A stretch of 64,000 nt of DNA from the NCBI GenBank assembly GCA_001804815.1, contig MHBI01000099.1, positions 248,001 through 312,000 on the forward strand. The letters run 5' to 3'. The notes below the pieces were generated by a model. The model ran no database searches, had not been told where the DNA came from, and saw nothing but the letters and a program-made list of their open reading frames with translations. Source of the DNA: Lentisphaerae bacterium GWF2_50_93 (lineage in GTDB: Bacteria; Verrucomicrobiota; Lentisphaeria; Victivallales; GWF2-50-93). The position numbers were made by a program, and so were the translations under genes. Each line of letters opens with the position of its first letter. Within the stretch, counting starts at the first letter, position 1. Shown in pieces: positions 44,057 through 52,629 of the stretch.

Positions 44057-47000
44057 TTATTTCCCCACTATGATTAAATGGCTTATTTCAAGCGAATTTT
44101 CCTTCACTCTAGTTCCCATTCCAACGGCGATCTTCTTCCATGTTGCAGCATTGAGACGGGTGTTCTGCATTCCGGCATGGCCGGGTCCCGGTTTCATTTC
44201 CCCGAAGGGGACATAGACCACATGCCATTCCCCGTCCGCCGGGAACAGGTCGCTCATCCAGAAGCCATCGGGCTGGTTCGGGTTCGCCATGAGCGCGACG
44301 TTGTTTGCGGACTTTGGTATTCTTGCACGGATGAGGAATCCGGAGTCTACGGACGGATCGATTGGATTCTGCAGTGTGAATACCGGATATGCCCAGCTGC
44401 CCACGGTGGCGGAGAATGCCACGTCCATCTTCCAGATGCTGTTTTCAGCGCTGAACTTGGATTTGCCGTGGCCGGCGATGTTTTCCTTCCATAGATCCAG
44501 ATCGGTTACAGGCAGGAGCTTCTGGCTGCCATGGCGTTTCAGATGCTCTTCAAGAGTACCTTCCATCACCATTGGAATCGCAAGAGGCGCAGGCTGGATT
44601 TCAGTTTCCGTCTTGGCTGTCACCTTGATCAATCTGGTGTCGGAGATGTCCAGGTTCTTCGACGCATCGACCTGCCAGGCGACATCGACCTTCCCCAGGG
44701 CTGGGACTGTAATCTGCGCCAGGCTTTCATCTTTGCCGCCGGAGGGCAGCTGCAGCGCCGGGACAAGTTTTATCTCGGTCTTGGAAAGATTGTGGATCCT
44801 TATGTTCAACTGGAGTATTTTCGATATTTCCTGCGTTATGAGATACTTGCTGGCTGACATCCTCAGCGGCGTCTGCGCGTTCAGGAACTGCAGGACTATT
44901 GGAGATGAAACACGTTTTTGTTCCAATGGTTGCTTCCCGATGGAATAAAGTTTCGCGGCGGCCGTATCCGTCTTCAATGCCGTGCCAATCGATGCAAGAT
45001 CAGTCCAAACGTATGCCATTCCGTCCGGAACTGGAATTTTCCCGTCCGCGGCCTTGAGATCCCTGCCATCGATGCCGGACACCTTTCCTGCCTGGAATGG
45101 GAGTGCTACGAGGGCCTTCTTGTCAAGTTCGCCGGTATAGAGCGCCACCGTGCATTCGCCGGAGTTCCTGTCGCCGAACACGCGTGCGAGCTTTACGGAC
45201 TTGTCGATGCCCGACAGATCTCCTAGATAGTCCTTGCCAGACAGGAATTTCGCGCACACGGCATATCCTGCCATGCTCCTCAGAGGAGTGACTTCACGGC
45301 CCATCATCCCGAAATTCTTCGCGCCTTCCTCATAGTAGACATACACGAACGGGAAGTGGCGGACAGCCCCGCATACTTTTGTCTCAATCGATTTGGCGGT
45401 GATTTCAAGTGCGCTTGCCGCATCCTGGTCCATGGGCGGCCGCCCGGGGCCGTTCTTCCAGGACCAGCCGCACTCGGTGTGCCAGAGCGGCATCGATTCC
45501 TTGCCGAGGGATTTCAGCCAGGAGCGGTAGCGGACGAACATGCCTTCGACATCCGGGGCCTTGTCGTATGAATGCAGGCTGACGGCATCCGTGTCGTCTA
45601 AAATTCCGTTCGCGCTGTAAGTGTCGAAGAACGGACTTGGCGGAATTGTCGCAAAAACTCCCGATATGAGGGGAACCTTCGTCTCCGCCTGGCTCATTGC
45701 GAAACTCGCAGTCTTGACTAATGTAGAATACTGGTCGGCCGGAATGAGGGCCAGGTCCGGTTCGTTGAAGACCTCCACTCCACCCCAGGAGCCCTGCCAG
45801 TGCCTGGCAAGATCGGTCCAGGCAAGAGAGGCTTCCACCATGTTCTGCGGAAAATAAGGGGGAGTTTTCATGGTTTCCATGTGCTTCCCGCCGCCGCTGA
45901 TTATTTCCAGTATGGACACCTTGCTGTCAATATACGTCCTGCGCATGCTTTCATTCGCCCTTTCCCCGCCTTCCCAGTCCCATTTGTCCTTCTCGGGATT
46001 CACTGATCCGTGGCTGAGCCGTTCGCGCGACATGGCAATTCCACAACGGCTGAGTATCTTCACAAGGGCGGTCCGTTTGCCAGGATTCCTCTCCAGCCAT
46101 GAAAGTCCGGAATCCATGCAGAAGAACGGATCCGGCTGTACTGCCTTTTCCAATACGACAAGTCCGAAGCGTTCCTCGCTCGATGGAAATATTATCTCGT
46201 AGTAGCCTCGGGGCAGCTTTGAAGCAAGCGCCATCCGGGCTTCGCCTGTGATCTCGGCATTCCCGCCGAGCACCTTCTCATCGTTGTAGTCGGTTATCAC
46301 ATAAGGCACGGGTACGCCGGCCACTACGGAATCAGCCTTGAAATGGATTTTGAAATCCTGTCCGGGCTCGACGAAGAATTCGCTGGCATCGTCGGGGACC
46401 AGGCCTGAAGTCACCTGCGGGACAAAACTCATCGAATAGTTCTTCAGCCGTGGGACCTCCGGTTTCAAAGTGCCGTTGAAACGGAAGGAGGCGTAGCTGA
46501 AGAACGGGCCGATCTTCCTGGTCCGCAGCTCCTGTCTGTCCATGATCTTTCCACCGTTGATCCTTACGGTGAGCGTGTTCTTCAGGGAATTGAATTCCAT
46601 TTCGAGGCCGGTGAATCCTTCAGGATTGAAATCCGGATAATCAGCCTTTGTGCCGGTCCTGATCTTGCCGACTCCTCTTGCAGAGATTTCATATGATCCG
46701 TTCGGTGCGAGGATAAGTGAGAGTTCGGCCGTGGCGAAGAAATTACCGCCCGGATATTTATTGCTGAATGCAATTGTCGTGCATGAAGTTGATGACGGAT
46801 TCACCTCCGCTGACAGCCTGTAGATGCCGGTGCCGTGGGGTATCGGATGGAATCCTGTGCCGCCTGCGGAATTCGCAGATGTCACGGAACCATCCTCGTG
46901 GAAGACCACGGAACCGTCCACAACCCATTTCGCCTTGCCTTTTTCAAGGACAACCCCCATGAGGTCCTGGCCCGCCTGGCGGTCGTTTACCAGCGACATC

Positions 47001-47104
47001 GAGTCGGAAAACACAGTATCGGCGGAGTAGGCGGGTCCGGATGCCAGCAGGCATGAGGCAATCAATCCAACGCTGATGATTCTTCTCAGATTTAGGATTC
47101 TCAT
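44057..47104 (-). CDS. Secreted glycoside hydrolase-like protein, GH39/GH-A type
   Basis: The 1015-residue protein has a signal peptide (SVGLIASCLLASGPAYSAD) with AGAGGA before the ATG. Residues of about 30-320 are beta-rich modules. A clan GH-A-like barrel follows, with VEVFNEPD near residue 446 as the probable acid/base Glu and WHTECGW near 543 as the probable nucleophile Glu. The C-terminal third holds further beta-sandwich modules; the last part (WAYPVFTLQNP ... DGEWHVVYVPFGEMKPG) looks like a carbohydrate-binding domain. This layout fits GH39-like or related retaining glycosidases. It is followed by the PL22-like gene and preceded, after a repeat-rich gap, by a pseudopilin and a LacI regulator. 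Confidence 0.75.
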   Translation of the reverse strand: MRILNLRRIISVGLIASCLLASGPAYSADTVFSDSMSLVNDRQAGQDLMGVVLEKGKAKWVVDGSVVFHEDGSVTSANSAGGTGFHPIPHGTGIYRLSAEVNPSSTSCTTIAFSNKYPGGNFFATAELSLILAPNGSYEISARGVGKIRTGTKADYPDFNPEGFTGLEMEFNSLKNTLTVRINGGKIMDRQELRTRKIGPFFSYASFRFNGTLKPEVPRLKNYSMSFVPQVTSGLVPDDASEFFVEPGQDFKIHFKADSVVAGVPVPYVITDYNDEKVLGGNAEITGEARMALASKLPRGYYEIIFPSSEERFGLVVLEKAVQPDPFFCMDSGLSWLERNPGKRTALVKILSRCGIAMSRERLSHGSVNPEKDKWDWEGGERANESMRRTYIDSKVSILEIISGGGKHMETMKTPPYFPQNMVEASLAWTDLARHWQGSWGGVEVFNEPDLALIPADQYSTLVKTASFAMSQAETKVPLISGVFATIPPSPFFDTYSANGILDDTDAVSLHSYDKAPDVEGMFVRYRSWLKSLGKESMPLWHTECGWSWKNGPGRPPMDQDAASALEITAKSIETKVCGAVRHFPFVYVYYEEGAKNFGMMGREVTPLRSMAGYAVCAKFLSGKDYLGDLSGIDKSVKLARVFGDRNSGECTVALYTGELDKKALVALPFQAGKVSGIDGRDLKAADGKIPVPDGMAYVWTDLASIGTALKTDTAAAKLYSIGKQPLEQKRVSSPIVLQFLNAQTPLRMSASKYLITQEISKILQLNIRIHNLSKTEIKLVPALQLPSGGKDESLAQITVPALGKVDVAWQVDASKNLDISDTRLIKVTAKTETEIQPAPLAIPMVMEGTLEEHLKRHGSQKLLPVTDLDLWKENIAGHGKSKFSAENSIWKMDVAFSATVGSWAYPVFTLQNPIDPSVDSGFLIRARIPKSANNVALMANPNQPDGFWMSDLFPADGEWHVVYVPFGEMKPGPGHAGMQNTRLNAATWKKIAVGMGTRVKENSLEISHLIIVGK

Positions 47105-47278
47105 TTTATTCCTCTTTTGTAAATATGGCCGGGACGGCTGTCCCGCTTTACTTTATATCGTTAATGTAATACAGGCACCACGCCTGTAAACCTGAAAACA
47201 CACGATAAATCGCGAACACCAGCATTTGAATCTTGCCGGTGCTCAATCTTTCGAGGCAATTTCAAAATTGCCTCTTTT

Positions 47279-47685
47279 GAGCCGATTTCTAAAGTAGGAG
47301 TCCAAGCTCTAGTGTCATGTATCGCAAATACGCCGAATAAAATTATGTCTATTTTTGATGCGGATTTGGCTTGGATGGAACAAGGCGATACTGAAGTATC
47401 GTCGGTTCCGGCCAAGACGAAGGCCGCGCAAAAAGAGGCATAACCGTATTACGGCGTGGGTCTTTCGGCGTTCAGCCCGTCCGCCTCCGCACAACGATGC
47501 TTCAGCATCGCCTTAGCGGAGTCGTACAGACTGAACATCCAAAATCCCCCACGTTTTATTTCGGCCTATTTGCGATACATGACACTAGCTTGCGTAACAT
47601 TCTGAATACTAGGATAAACTAAAGTTTGAACTCCAACGGGGCTCATTTCCGCAACAACCGTTTTCCGGAGTTTTGAAATCAGCTC
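47279..47685. repeat. Compound palindrome type D, interrupted by an insertion
   Basis: The outer arms GAGCCGATTTC (47279) and GAAATCAGCTC (47675), and the inner arms GTAGGAGTCCAAGCTCTAG and CTAAAGTTTGAACTCCAAC, match the intact element at 56469-56601. The loop has been split by the element at 47313-47584. The 649-base gap 47105-47753 also holds an ACAGGC-type hairpin near 47165 and a GAGGCAATTTCAAAATTGCCTC hairpin at 47253; no gene was recognised in it. Confidence 0.6.
47313..47584. mobile_element. MITE-like insertion, 272 bp, with CTAG duplication
   Basis: The ends are TGTCATGTATCGCAAATA and its exact reverse complement, and the similarity extends inward to about 31 bases with one indel. 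CTAG flanks both ends (47309-47312 and 47585-47588). Removing the element and one CTAG restores a continuous loop like that of the copy at 56469-56601. The interior has small hairpins (CGATACTGAAGTATCG, CGATGCTTCAGCATCG) but no reading frame of note. It is therefore a non-autonomous element whose transposase is elsewhere. Confidence 0.66.
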
Positions 47686-47753
47686 CTTCAGCCCGCCTTT
47701 CACCCGGCTTTGACAGGGCATCCCGTGTGGAAAGGCCTCCCGAGAACATCTGA

Positions 47754-48494
47754 TCAATGGCTCCAGATTGCACTGTCGGTCCTCAGTTCCTCGAACGGAC
47801 GGCCTTCCACGTGACCGTCGAGTGACACGAACTGCACCATCCTGTTATGCCTGCGCGCTCCTACACCTTCCGTGGACGTGTTCCAGTTCGGGCCGCCAAC
47901 CGCGCATGCAAGCTCCATATGGGTCTTTCCAGCGGGATAGACTGTGGCGCCTGAACCGAACTCGCTCTCGCCCAGCACCAGCAGGTTTGCCGGATTTGTC
48001 ACCCTCAGGCTCACCCCGCGCGTAGTGGACTTGTATTTGTGTCCGGTATTGCAGGTTGCAGACCCCCAGGTGCGGACGAGTCCGTAGCCACCGCCGAATT
48101 TCATTCCGTCAGGCGCCACGCTGGGACAGAGGAATATGCCGGTACGTATATCGCCATAGCTTACGGCCTTCTCATTTATCGCTCCTGCATTTGCCAGAAG
48201 GCTCGGCCACCAGGTGCTGCCGTTGGAAGGAAGCGAACTGTCCATGTTGACAGGCGGCAGATATCCATCATGGCTGTCGGCATATGTGAGCATCGAGAGC
48301 CCGAGCTGGCGCAGGTTGCTCTTGCATACGGATCCTTTTGCCTGATCCCTCGCGTTCTTCAGCGCAGGCAGCAGCATTGCCGCCAGAATTGCGATGATCG
48401 CAATTACGACCAGTAGTTCAATCAATGTAAATAACGATGATTGACTCTTCAGACTTACGACTGACGACCGACGACTGTCCTGATTGCCGCTCAT
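47754..48494 (-). CDS. Pseudopilin-like protein with H-X9-DG motif
   Basis: The 246-residue protein has a short leader ending before Phe22, then FTLIELLVVIAIIAILAAM, the N-terminal methylation helix of type IV pilin-like proteins, with the conserved Glu26. The C-terminal half is the globular domain common in Planctomycetes, Verrucomicrobia and Lentisphaerota. It ends with HNRMVQFVSLDG, the H-X9-DG motif (His216, Asp226, Gly227). The residue before the cleavage point is Leu rather than the usual Gly. The start overlaps the LacI stop as ATGA, so the two are translationally coupled. The role is unknown; a surface protein linked to glycan use is an inference from the neighbourhood. Confidence 0.9.
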   Translation of the reverse strand: MSGNQDSRRSSVVSLKSQSSLFTLIELLVVIAIIAILAAMLLPALKNARDQAKGSVCKSNLRQLGLSMLTYADSHDGYLPPVNMDSSLPSNGSTWWPSLLANAGAINEKAVSYGDIRTGIFLCPSVAPDGMKFGGGYGLVRTWGSATCNTGHKYKSTTRGVSLRVTNPANLLVLGESEFGSGATVYPAGKTHMELACAVGGPNWNTSTEGVGARRHNRMVQFVSLDGHVEGRPFEELRTDSAIWSH

Positions 48495-49594
48495 ATTAGC
48501 TCCTTTGATGTCATTCGATTCATTGGAGGAGATGAACAGGATTTCCTTTCGACGAGCCTGGTCTTCAAGATAATCCTCTGCGGCGATCCGTCCGGAAGCT
48601 TTCTTTCAATGACGTCCAGCAGAAGCGGCAGCGAACGCCTTCCCATTTCGGCGGTTTCAAGGGATACGGATGTGACCGGTATGCCGGCGGTCTCGTTGCC
48701 AGGTGAGTCGTCGAATCCGAGGACGCTGATCTGATCCGGGACTTTCACTCCCAGACATGAAAGCCCCGCAATGAGACCTCTTGCCAGCATGTCGTCGGCT
48801 GCGAATATCGCAGTCGGCCATGACGAGCGCGGTCTTCTGAGTATTTCGGCTGCAAATCCGACTCCGCCATAGGCATTGTCTGAAGTGTTGAAAATGTCCC
48901 TGTCATATATGATCATTCCCGCATCACTGGCCAGTTTCCTCATGTGTCCGAGACGGATCTCATGCATGTTCCTTCTTCTGCACTCCGTTGCCGTGGCGGT
49001 CGCAATTCCGATCCGGCGGTGTCCGAGGGATGAAAGATATTCGATGCCGGTACTGACAGATTCCTCCTCGCGGATGCCGACCTGGCATCTGTTGTCCGAT
49101 TCGGGATATTCGTAGGTTCCTATGAGGAGTAGGGGGATGTTCATTGATTCGATGAGGCCGATGTTGCGCTTGAAATCATCCCCTCCGGGGGTGATCGGTA
49201 CCCAGATGATGCCTTCAAAACGGTTTCCGCAGAATCCGCTTATTCCGCGCCTCTCGCGTTCCATGTCCCAGGAACTGAAGGAAACCGATATCGAATATCC
49301 GCGTCCGTCGCCGATTCTGTATATTTCTTTGAGCATCGGATCGAAGAACTGGTTTTCCATGCCGGTCAGCATGACGCCTATGGTATTGGTTTTCCCGGTG
49401 ACCAGCATCCTGGCGTTCTCGTTCCTGACATAACCGAGTTCGTCGGCTACCTGGAGGATCCTCTTTTCAATTTTCTCGCTGACCCTGATATTGATGTTCT
49501 TGGTGGCGTTGAGGACGGCGTAGACGGAGGCGCGGGAGACTTTTGCCGCCTTTGCGACGGAGGAGACTGTGGCTCTTTCAGGATTGCGCATCAT
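48491..49594 (-). CDS. LacI-family transcriptional regulator, coupled to a pseudopilin
   Basis: The start at 49594 (or 49591) lies about 40 bases after a strong promoter. The in-frame ATG at 49660 would fall inside that promoter's spacer and is rejected. The helix-turn-helix is SSVAKAAKVSRASVYAVLN and the hinge YVRNENARMLVTG. The sensor domain has TAIFAADDMLARGLIAGL and PDQISVLGFDDSPGN. The protein ends in SCSSPPMNRMTSKELI. It overlaps the pseudopilin start by four bases. The palindrome ATTGCACGTGCAAT in its own promoter indicates autoregulation. The glycosidase and PL22-like genes downstream are probable targets. Confidence 0.9.
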   Translation of the reverse strand: MMRNPERATVSSVAKAAKVSRASVYAVLNATKNINIRVSEKIEKRILQVADELGYVRNENARMLVTGKTNTIGVMLTGMENQFFDPMLKEIYRIGDGRGYSISVSFSSWDMERERRGISGFCGNRFEGIIWVPITPGGDDFKRNIGLIESMNIPLLLIGTYEYPESDNRCQVGIREEESVSTGIEYLSSLGHRRIGIATATATECRRRNMHEIRLGHMRKLASDAGMIIYDRDIFNTSDNAYGGVGFAAEILRRPRSSWPTAIFAADDMLARGLIAGLSCLGVKVPDQISVLGFDDSPGNETAGIPVTSVSLETAEMGRRSLPLLLDVIERKLPDGSPQRIILKTRLVERKSCSSPPMNRMTSKELI

Positions 49595-49638
49595 GGTCGT
49601 GCCTGTTGTTTTGCTTCCTGGAATCCTTGATGGCATTA

Positions 49639-49667
49639 AATATATTGCACGTGCAATCAAATGTCAA
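49639..49667 (-). promoter_or_regulatory. Sigma-70 promoter with LacI-type operator in the spacer
   Basis: On the minus strand TTGACA (49667-49662) and TATATT (49644-49639) are 17 bases apart. The spacer contains ATTGCACGTGCAAT (49644-49657), a perfect palindrome with a central CG as preferred by LacI-family proteins. Binding there would block RNA polymerase directly. Confidence 0.7.
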
Positions 49668-49772
49668 TGCATTTTTCTTGAATATCTTTGCATCATGCTT
49701 ATATCAAACAACATATAGGAATTAAATGCCTGCGATGGCCTGCAAAACAGTGAACTTTATTTGGACTTACTG

Positions 49773-49801
49773 TTGACATTCATCCGTTTTTTTGGTATCA
49801 T
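49773..49801 (+). promoter_or_regulatory. Sigma-70 promoter for the zinc-ribbon gene
   Basis: TTGACA (49773-49778) and TATCAT (49796-49801) are 17 bases apart, about 70 bases before the start of the small gene at 49870. Confidence 0.6.
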
Positions 49802-49869
49802 GTGCCAATAAATGGTGATAACAGTTTCGGATCTGCGTGTTCTGGAAACTTGCATTTTATGGAGAAATT

Positions 49870-50058
49870 ATGAATTCCACTGAGAAAATACAGAGAAGTA
49901 CTCTGCCTGAAATAAAGGTGATACCGGTTATCTGCTCATGGTGCAATACCCTCTGCGATCTCAAGAAAAGTGAAGTGTCCAACGGCGGGAAAATAACTGC
50001 TTCATTCGGAATATGCCCGAAGTGCGAGAAGAAAGTCAAAAAGAAAATATGCGCGTAG
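49870..50058 (+). CDS. Small zinc-ribbon-like protein (62 aa)
   Basis: The ATG at 49870 follows GGAG six bases upstream. The 62-residue basic protein has CSWC followed by CPKC about 29 residues later, the two knuckles of a zinc ribbon, and ends in a Lys-rich tail (CEKKVKKKICA). A good promoter lies upstream. Small ribbons of this kind may bind nucleic acid or protein; the function is unknown. It stands alone between the divergent LacI gene and the methyltransferase. Confidence 0.66.
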   Translation: MNSTEKIQRSTLPEIKVIPVICSWCNTLCDLKKSEVSNGGKITASFGICPKCEKKVKKKICA

Positions 50059-50211
50059 GTTGCAGCAATACGGCCTACTCCACCTTCTGGCCAACGACAT
50101 TATGCCTGTGGCTTTAAAATTATTTCGTATCGTAAAACCTGACCCTTTCGTTCATCAATGCAAAAGCAAAGAATTGCGGATGGATGGATTTATTCGCCCA
50201 TGGCGAATTGT

Positions 50212-50375
50212 TGGATTAATGGATGTTTGGGTTTGAACATATAAAACAAGAAATGCATTTCTGAATTCTGGCTTCTGAATTCCTGTCCGCCGCGGCGGAT
50301 GAGTTTTGCAATTGGCTCAGGAATATTCCATGCGTATGTCTTTGATGTGCAACCATCCAGGCATCCATTAATCCA
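50212..50375. repeat. Inverted repeat TGGATTAATGGATG / CATCCATTAATCCA
   Basis: The 14-base arms are perfect and 136 bases apart, in the 415-base gap before the methyltransferase gene. The pair resembles the one at 26612-26768. The interior has a direct repeat TTCTGAATTC and a palindrome TCCGCCGCGGCGGA. No gene was recognised in the gap. Confidence 0.45.
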
Positions 50376-50473
50376 TTCATCCATAGAACGGTATTGAAAA
50401 TTATCAATTTAGCGTGTGTTTCGCGTCTTTCGCGGTTTATATTTATGCTCAATAAAAACGGAAGTGGCGGTAC

Positions 50474-51583
50474 ATGGAATTTTTTGCGACAGCAAGCAGC
50501 GGTACTGAAAGGGCGCTGCAGAACGAACTCATCGAACTCGGTTTCAAGAGCGTCCGGCTGAACAGCGGCGGGACTCCCTTCTTCGGCGAAATCGAGGACG
50601 GATGGAAGGCATGCCTGCAGACCAGGATCGCCCAGCGCATACAGCTTGTCCTCAAACGCTTCCTGGCTCCGAGCGAAAACGACTTGTACGAAGGCGTCAA
50701 GAGCATCGACTGGACTCCCTATCTGACCACCGACCACACTCTGGCCGTCAGCGCGTTCTGCCATTCCAGCTATCTGACGCACACAAATTATATTGCACAG
50801 AAGGCGAAGGACGCGATCGTCGACCAGTTGCGCGAGATCCATGGTTCGCGTCCGAACGTCGACCGCGACGAACCTGACGTGAGGATTTTCATTTTCCTGG
50901 GAAACAACAAGGCGACGGTCTATCTCGACATGTGCGCCAAACCTCTTTTCCAGCGCGGATACCGTCTGGAAAAAGGGGAGGCTCCGCTGAAGGAGACGCT
51001 TGCCGCCGCGATGCTGATGTATTCGGGCTGGGACAGGAATACTGTGTTATGGGATCCGATGTGCGGTTCAGGAACTATTGCGATCGAGGCAGGACTCTGG
51101 GCGAAGAACATTTCCCCGGGAGTTTTCAGGGAACAGTTCGGCTTCGAGCGCTGGGCTAATTTTGATGACAATGCAGCTGAAACCATGAAGCGCCTGCGCG
51201 GGGAATGCCGCCGCGACGCCACCGGCAACATGCCGAAGATAATCGCTTCCGACTCAGATCCCGCGGTTCTTGAGATCGCAAGGGAGAATGCGAAACGAGC
51301 CGGGCTTAAAATAACCTTCCGCGAAGCCCGCCTTGAGGATATTCAGGCCGACGGCGCGAAACGGATCATTGTGACAAATCCGCCTTTCAACGAGCGAATG
51401 GGTGTTGACACCGAATTCTACCGGAAGATGGGCGCGGCTTTCACCAGGCTGCACGGATGCCGGGTCGGGTTTATTACCGCCAATCCTGCCGCCTTGAAAA
51501 GCATTTTCGTAAAACCAGTTCAGATGTTCCCAATGAAGAACGGAAATCTGGATTGTGAATTCGCAGTCTATGATATTCCGTGA
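50474..51583 (+). CDS. THUMP-domain class I RNA methyltransferase, RlmL-like
   Basis: The 369-residue protein starts with a ferredoxin-like/THUMP region (FATASSGTERALQNELIELG ... LDMCAKPLFQRGYR). It continues with a Rossmann methyltransferase that has DPMCGSGT at about 194-201 (AdoMet site) and the N6/N2-type catalytic motif TNPPF at about 304. This is the YpsC/RlmL-N family, which makes m2G in 23S rRNA. The length fits the single-domain form without the RlmK half. It is a housekeeping gene, unrelated to the glycan loci. Confidence 0.92.
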   Translation: MEFFATASSGTERALQNELIELGFKSVRLNSGGTPFFGEIEDGWKACLQTRIAQRIQLVLKRFLAPSENDLYEGVKSIDWTPYLTTDHTLAVSAFCHSSYLTHTNYIAQKAKDAIVDQLREIHGSRPNVDRDEPDVRIFIFLGNNKATVYLDMCAKPLFQRGYRLEKGEAPLKETLAAAMLMYSGWDRNTVLWDPMCGSGTIAIEAGLWAKNISPGVFREQFGFERWANFDDNAAETMKRLRGECRRDATGNMPKIIASDSDPAVLEIARENAKRAGLKITFREARLEDIQADGAKRIIVTNPPFNERMGVDTEFYRKMGAAFTRLHGCRVGFITANPAALKSIFVKPVQMFPMKNGNLDCEFAVYDIP

Positions 51584-51614
51584 GACGCGCCTTTATATTT
51601 ACGTCAGGCGTTTT

Positions 51615-51684
51615 AAGTAGGTACGTGCTTCAGCATGTACCATCTAACTCTAAGAATGGGACAGGCTGAAGCCCATCCCTACTT
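51615..51684. repeat. Type A double-hairpin element, copy 2 (70 bp)
   Basis: It is bounded by AAGTAGG and CCTACTT, with hairpins GGTACGTGCTTCAGCATGTACC and GGGACAGGCTGAAGCCCATCCC. The reverse complement of 31032-31101 matches at about 65 of 70 positions. It lies between the convergent methyltransferase and beta-lactamase genes. Confidence 0.7.
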
Positions 51685-51691
51685 GCCATCC

Positions 51692-52498
51692 TCATAGAAA
51701 TCCATTATCCTCAAGAATCTTTTCTGCCATGGCGCGGGCATCTTTCCCCATCAGTTTCTCACCCTTGATGGCACAGGAAAATGTGTATGTCCTTCCGTTG
51801 CTTTGCACAAAGCCGACAAACCATCCGAGGTTGAACTTTCCAGTGTCATCCGCACCGGAACCGGTTTTTCCGTATAGGATTCCCTTGTCTGTCTTCTTTA
51901 TGACCATGATGTCTTTCAGTACCGACATGGATTTCTCTGAGAAAGGAAGTTTCCCCGTTACAAGGCTGCAGATCAATTTAGCCTGTCCTTCAGGCGAAAT
52001 TAAAATTGTCTTCCTTCCTTTTGCAGGAAGCCAGAAGACATCTATGCCTGATGATATGTCACGGTCGCCATATCCGATTTTATCTATCCATAATTTCATT
52101 CTTTCGGGACCAATCTTTCGGGCGAGATTCTGGAATGCCGGAACGCAGGACGCCTGGAAGGCCTCTTTCAAGGTCAAATCCTTGTTCCATTCCGGAATGA
52201 AACGGACTTCCCCGTCCCACTTATAGAAGGCTTCGCCAGGAGAGGAGATGACACCGTTTTCAAGTCCTGTCAGCGTGTTCCAGATTTTAAAGGTAGAGCA
52301 GGGGGGGAGCTTTTCCCTGGCTGCCTCAGGATTGAAAACGCTGATTGCCTGGGAGGTGCAATCAATCATGGCAAAAGTGCCGTTCCTCTCGCCAAATACC
52401 GATTGAACAGACTTTTCCGGAATAGGAAAAACGTTTGAATCAGCCAGGGAGGCGGTAGTTAGAAATACTGTGAGAATCAGGATTAAGATATGTTTCAT
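51692..52498 (-). CDS. Class D beta-lactamase (OXA-like)
   Basis: I chose the ATG at 52498, which starts a signal peptide (KHILILILTVFLTTASLAD), giving 268 residues; in-frame ATGs up to 52609 precede it without export features. The class D motifs are present: Ser68-x-x-Lys71 in CSTFK, Ser117-x-Val119 in SCVPAFQ, and Lys211-Thr-Gly in YGKTGSG. The usual YGN reads YGD (143-145), which is unusual. The enzyme would hydrolyse beta-lactams in the periplasm, or could be a BlaR-sensor-like or penicillin-recognising relative. No mobile genes or linked regulator are visible, so it is likely intrinsic. It is divergent from a small cytochrome gene. Confidence 0.9.
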   Translation of the reverse strand: MKHILILILTVFLTTASLADSNVFPIPEKSVQSVFGERNGTFAMIDCTSQAISVFNPEAAREKLPPCSTFKIWNTLTGLENGVISSPGEAFYKWDGEVRFIPEWNKDLTLKEAFQASCVPAFQNLARKIGPERMKLWIDKIGYGDRDISSGIDVFWLPAKGRKTILISPEGQAKLICSLVTGKLPFSEKSMSVLKDIMVIKKTDKGILYGKTGSGADDTGKFNLGWFVGFVQSNGRTYTFSCAIKGEKLMGKDARAMAEKILEDNGFL

Positions 52499-52629
52499 TT
52501 CTTCAATTCCTATGTTCATAATCCTTATAATCAATAGGATATTGCAGGGACTCTTCATGCCCTCTTGCTTTTCCCCGGCGATTTGATATAATAACGCTTC
52601 AATAAACATTTAAAAGCTGGAGCAATTTC

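Noticed and set aside
49597..49660. Upstream ATG extending the LacI protein at 48491 by 22 residues
   Set aside because: It falls inside the -35/-10 spacer of a near-consensus promoter, so it would not be transcribed from it.
50216..50842. 208-codon minus-strand frame across the methyltransferase start
   Set aside because: It covers an inverted repeat and the opposite strand of a well-recognised THUMP domain.
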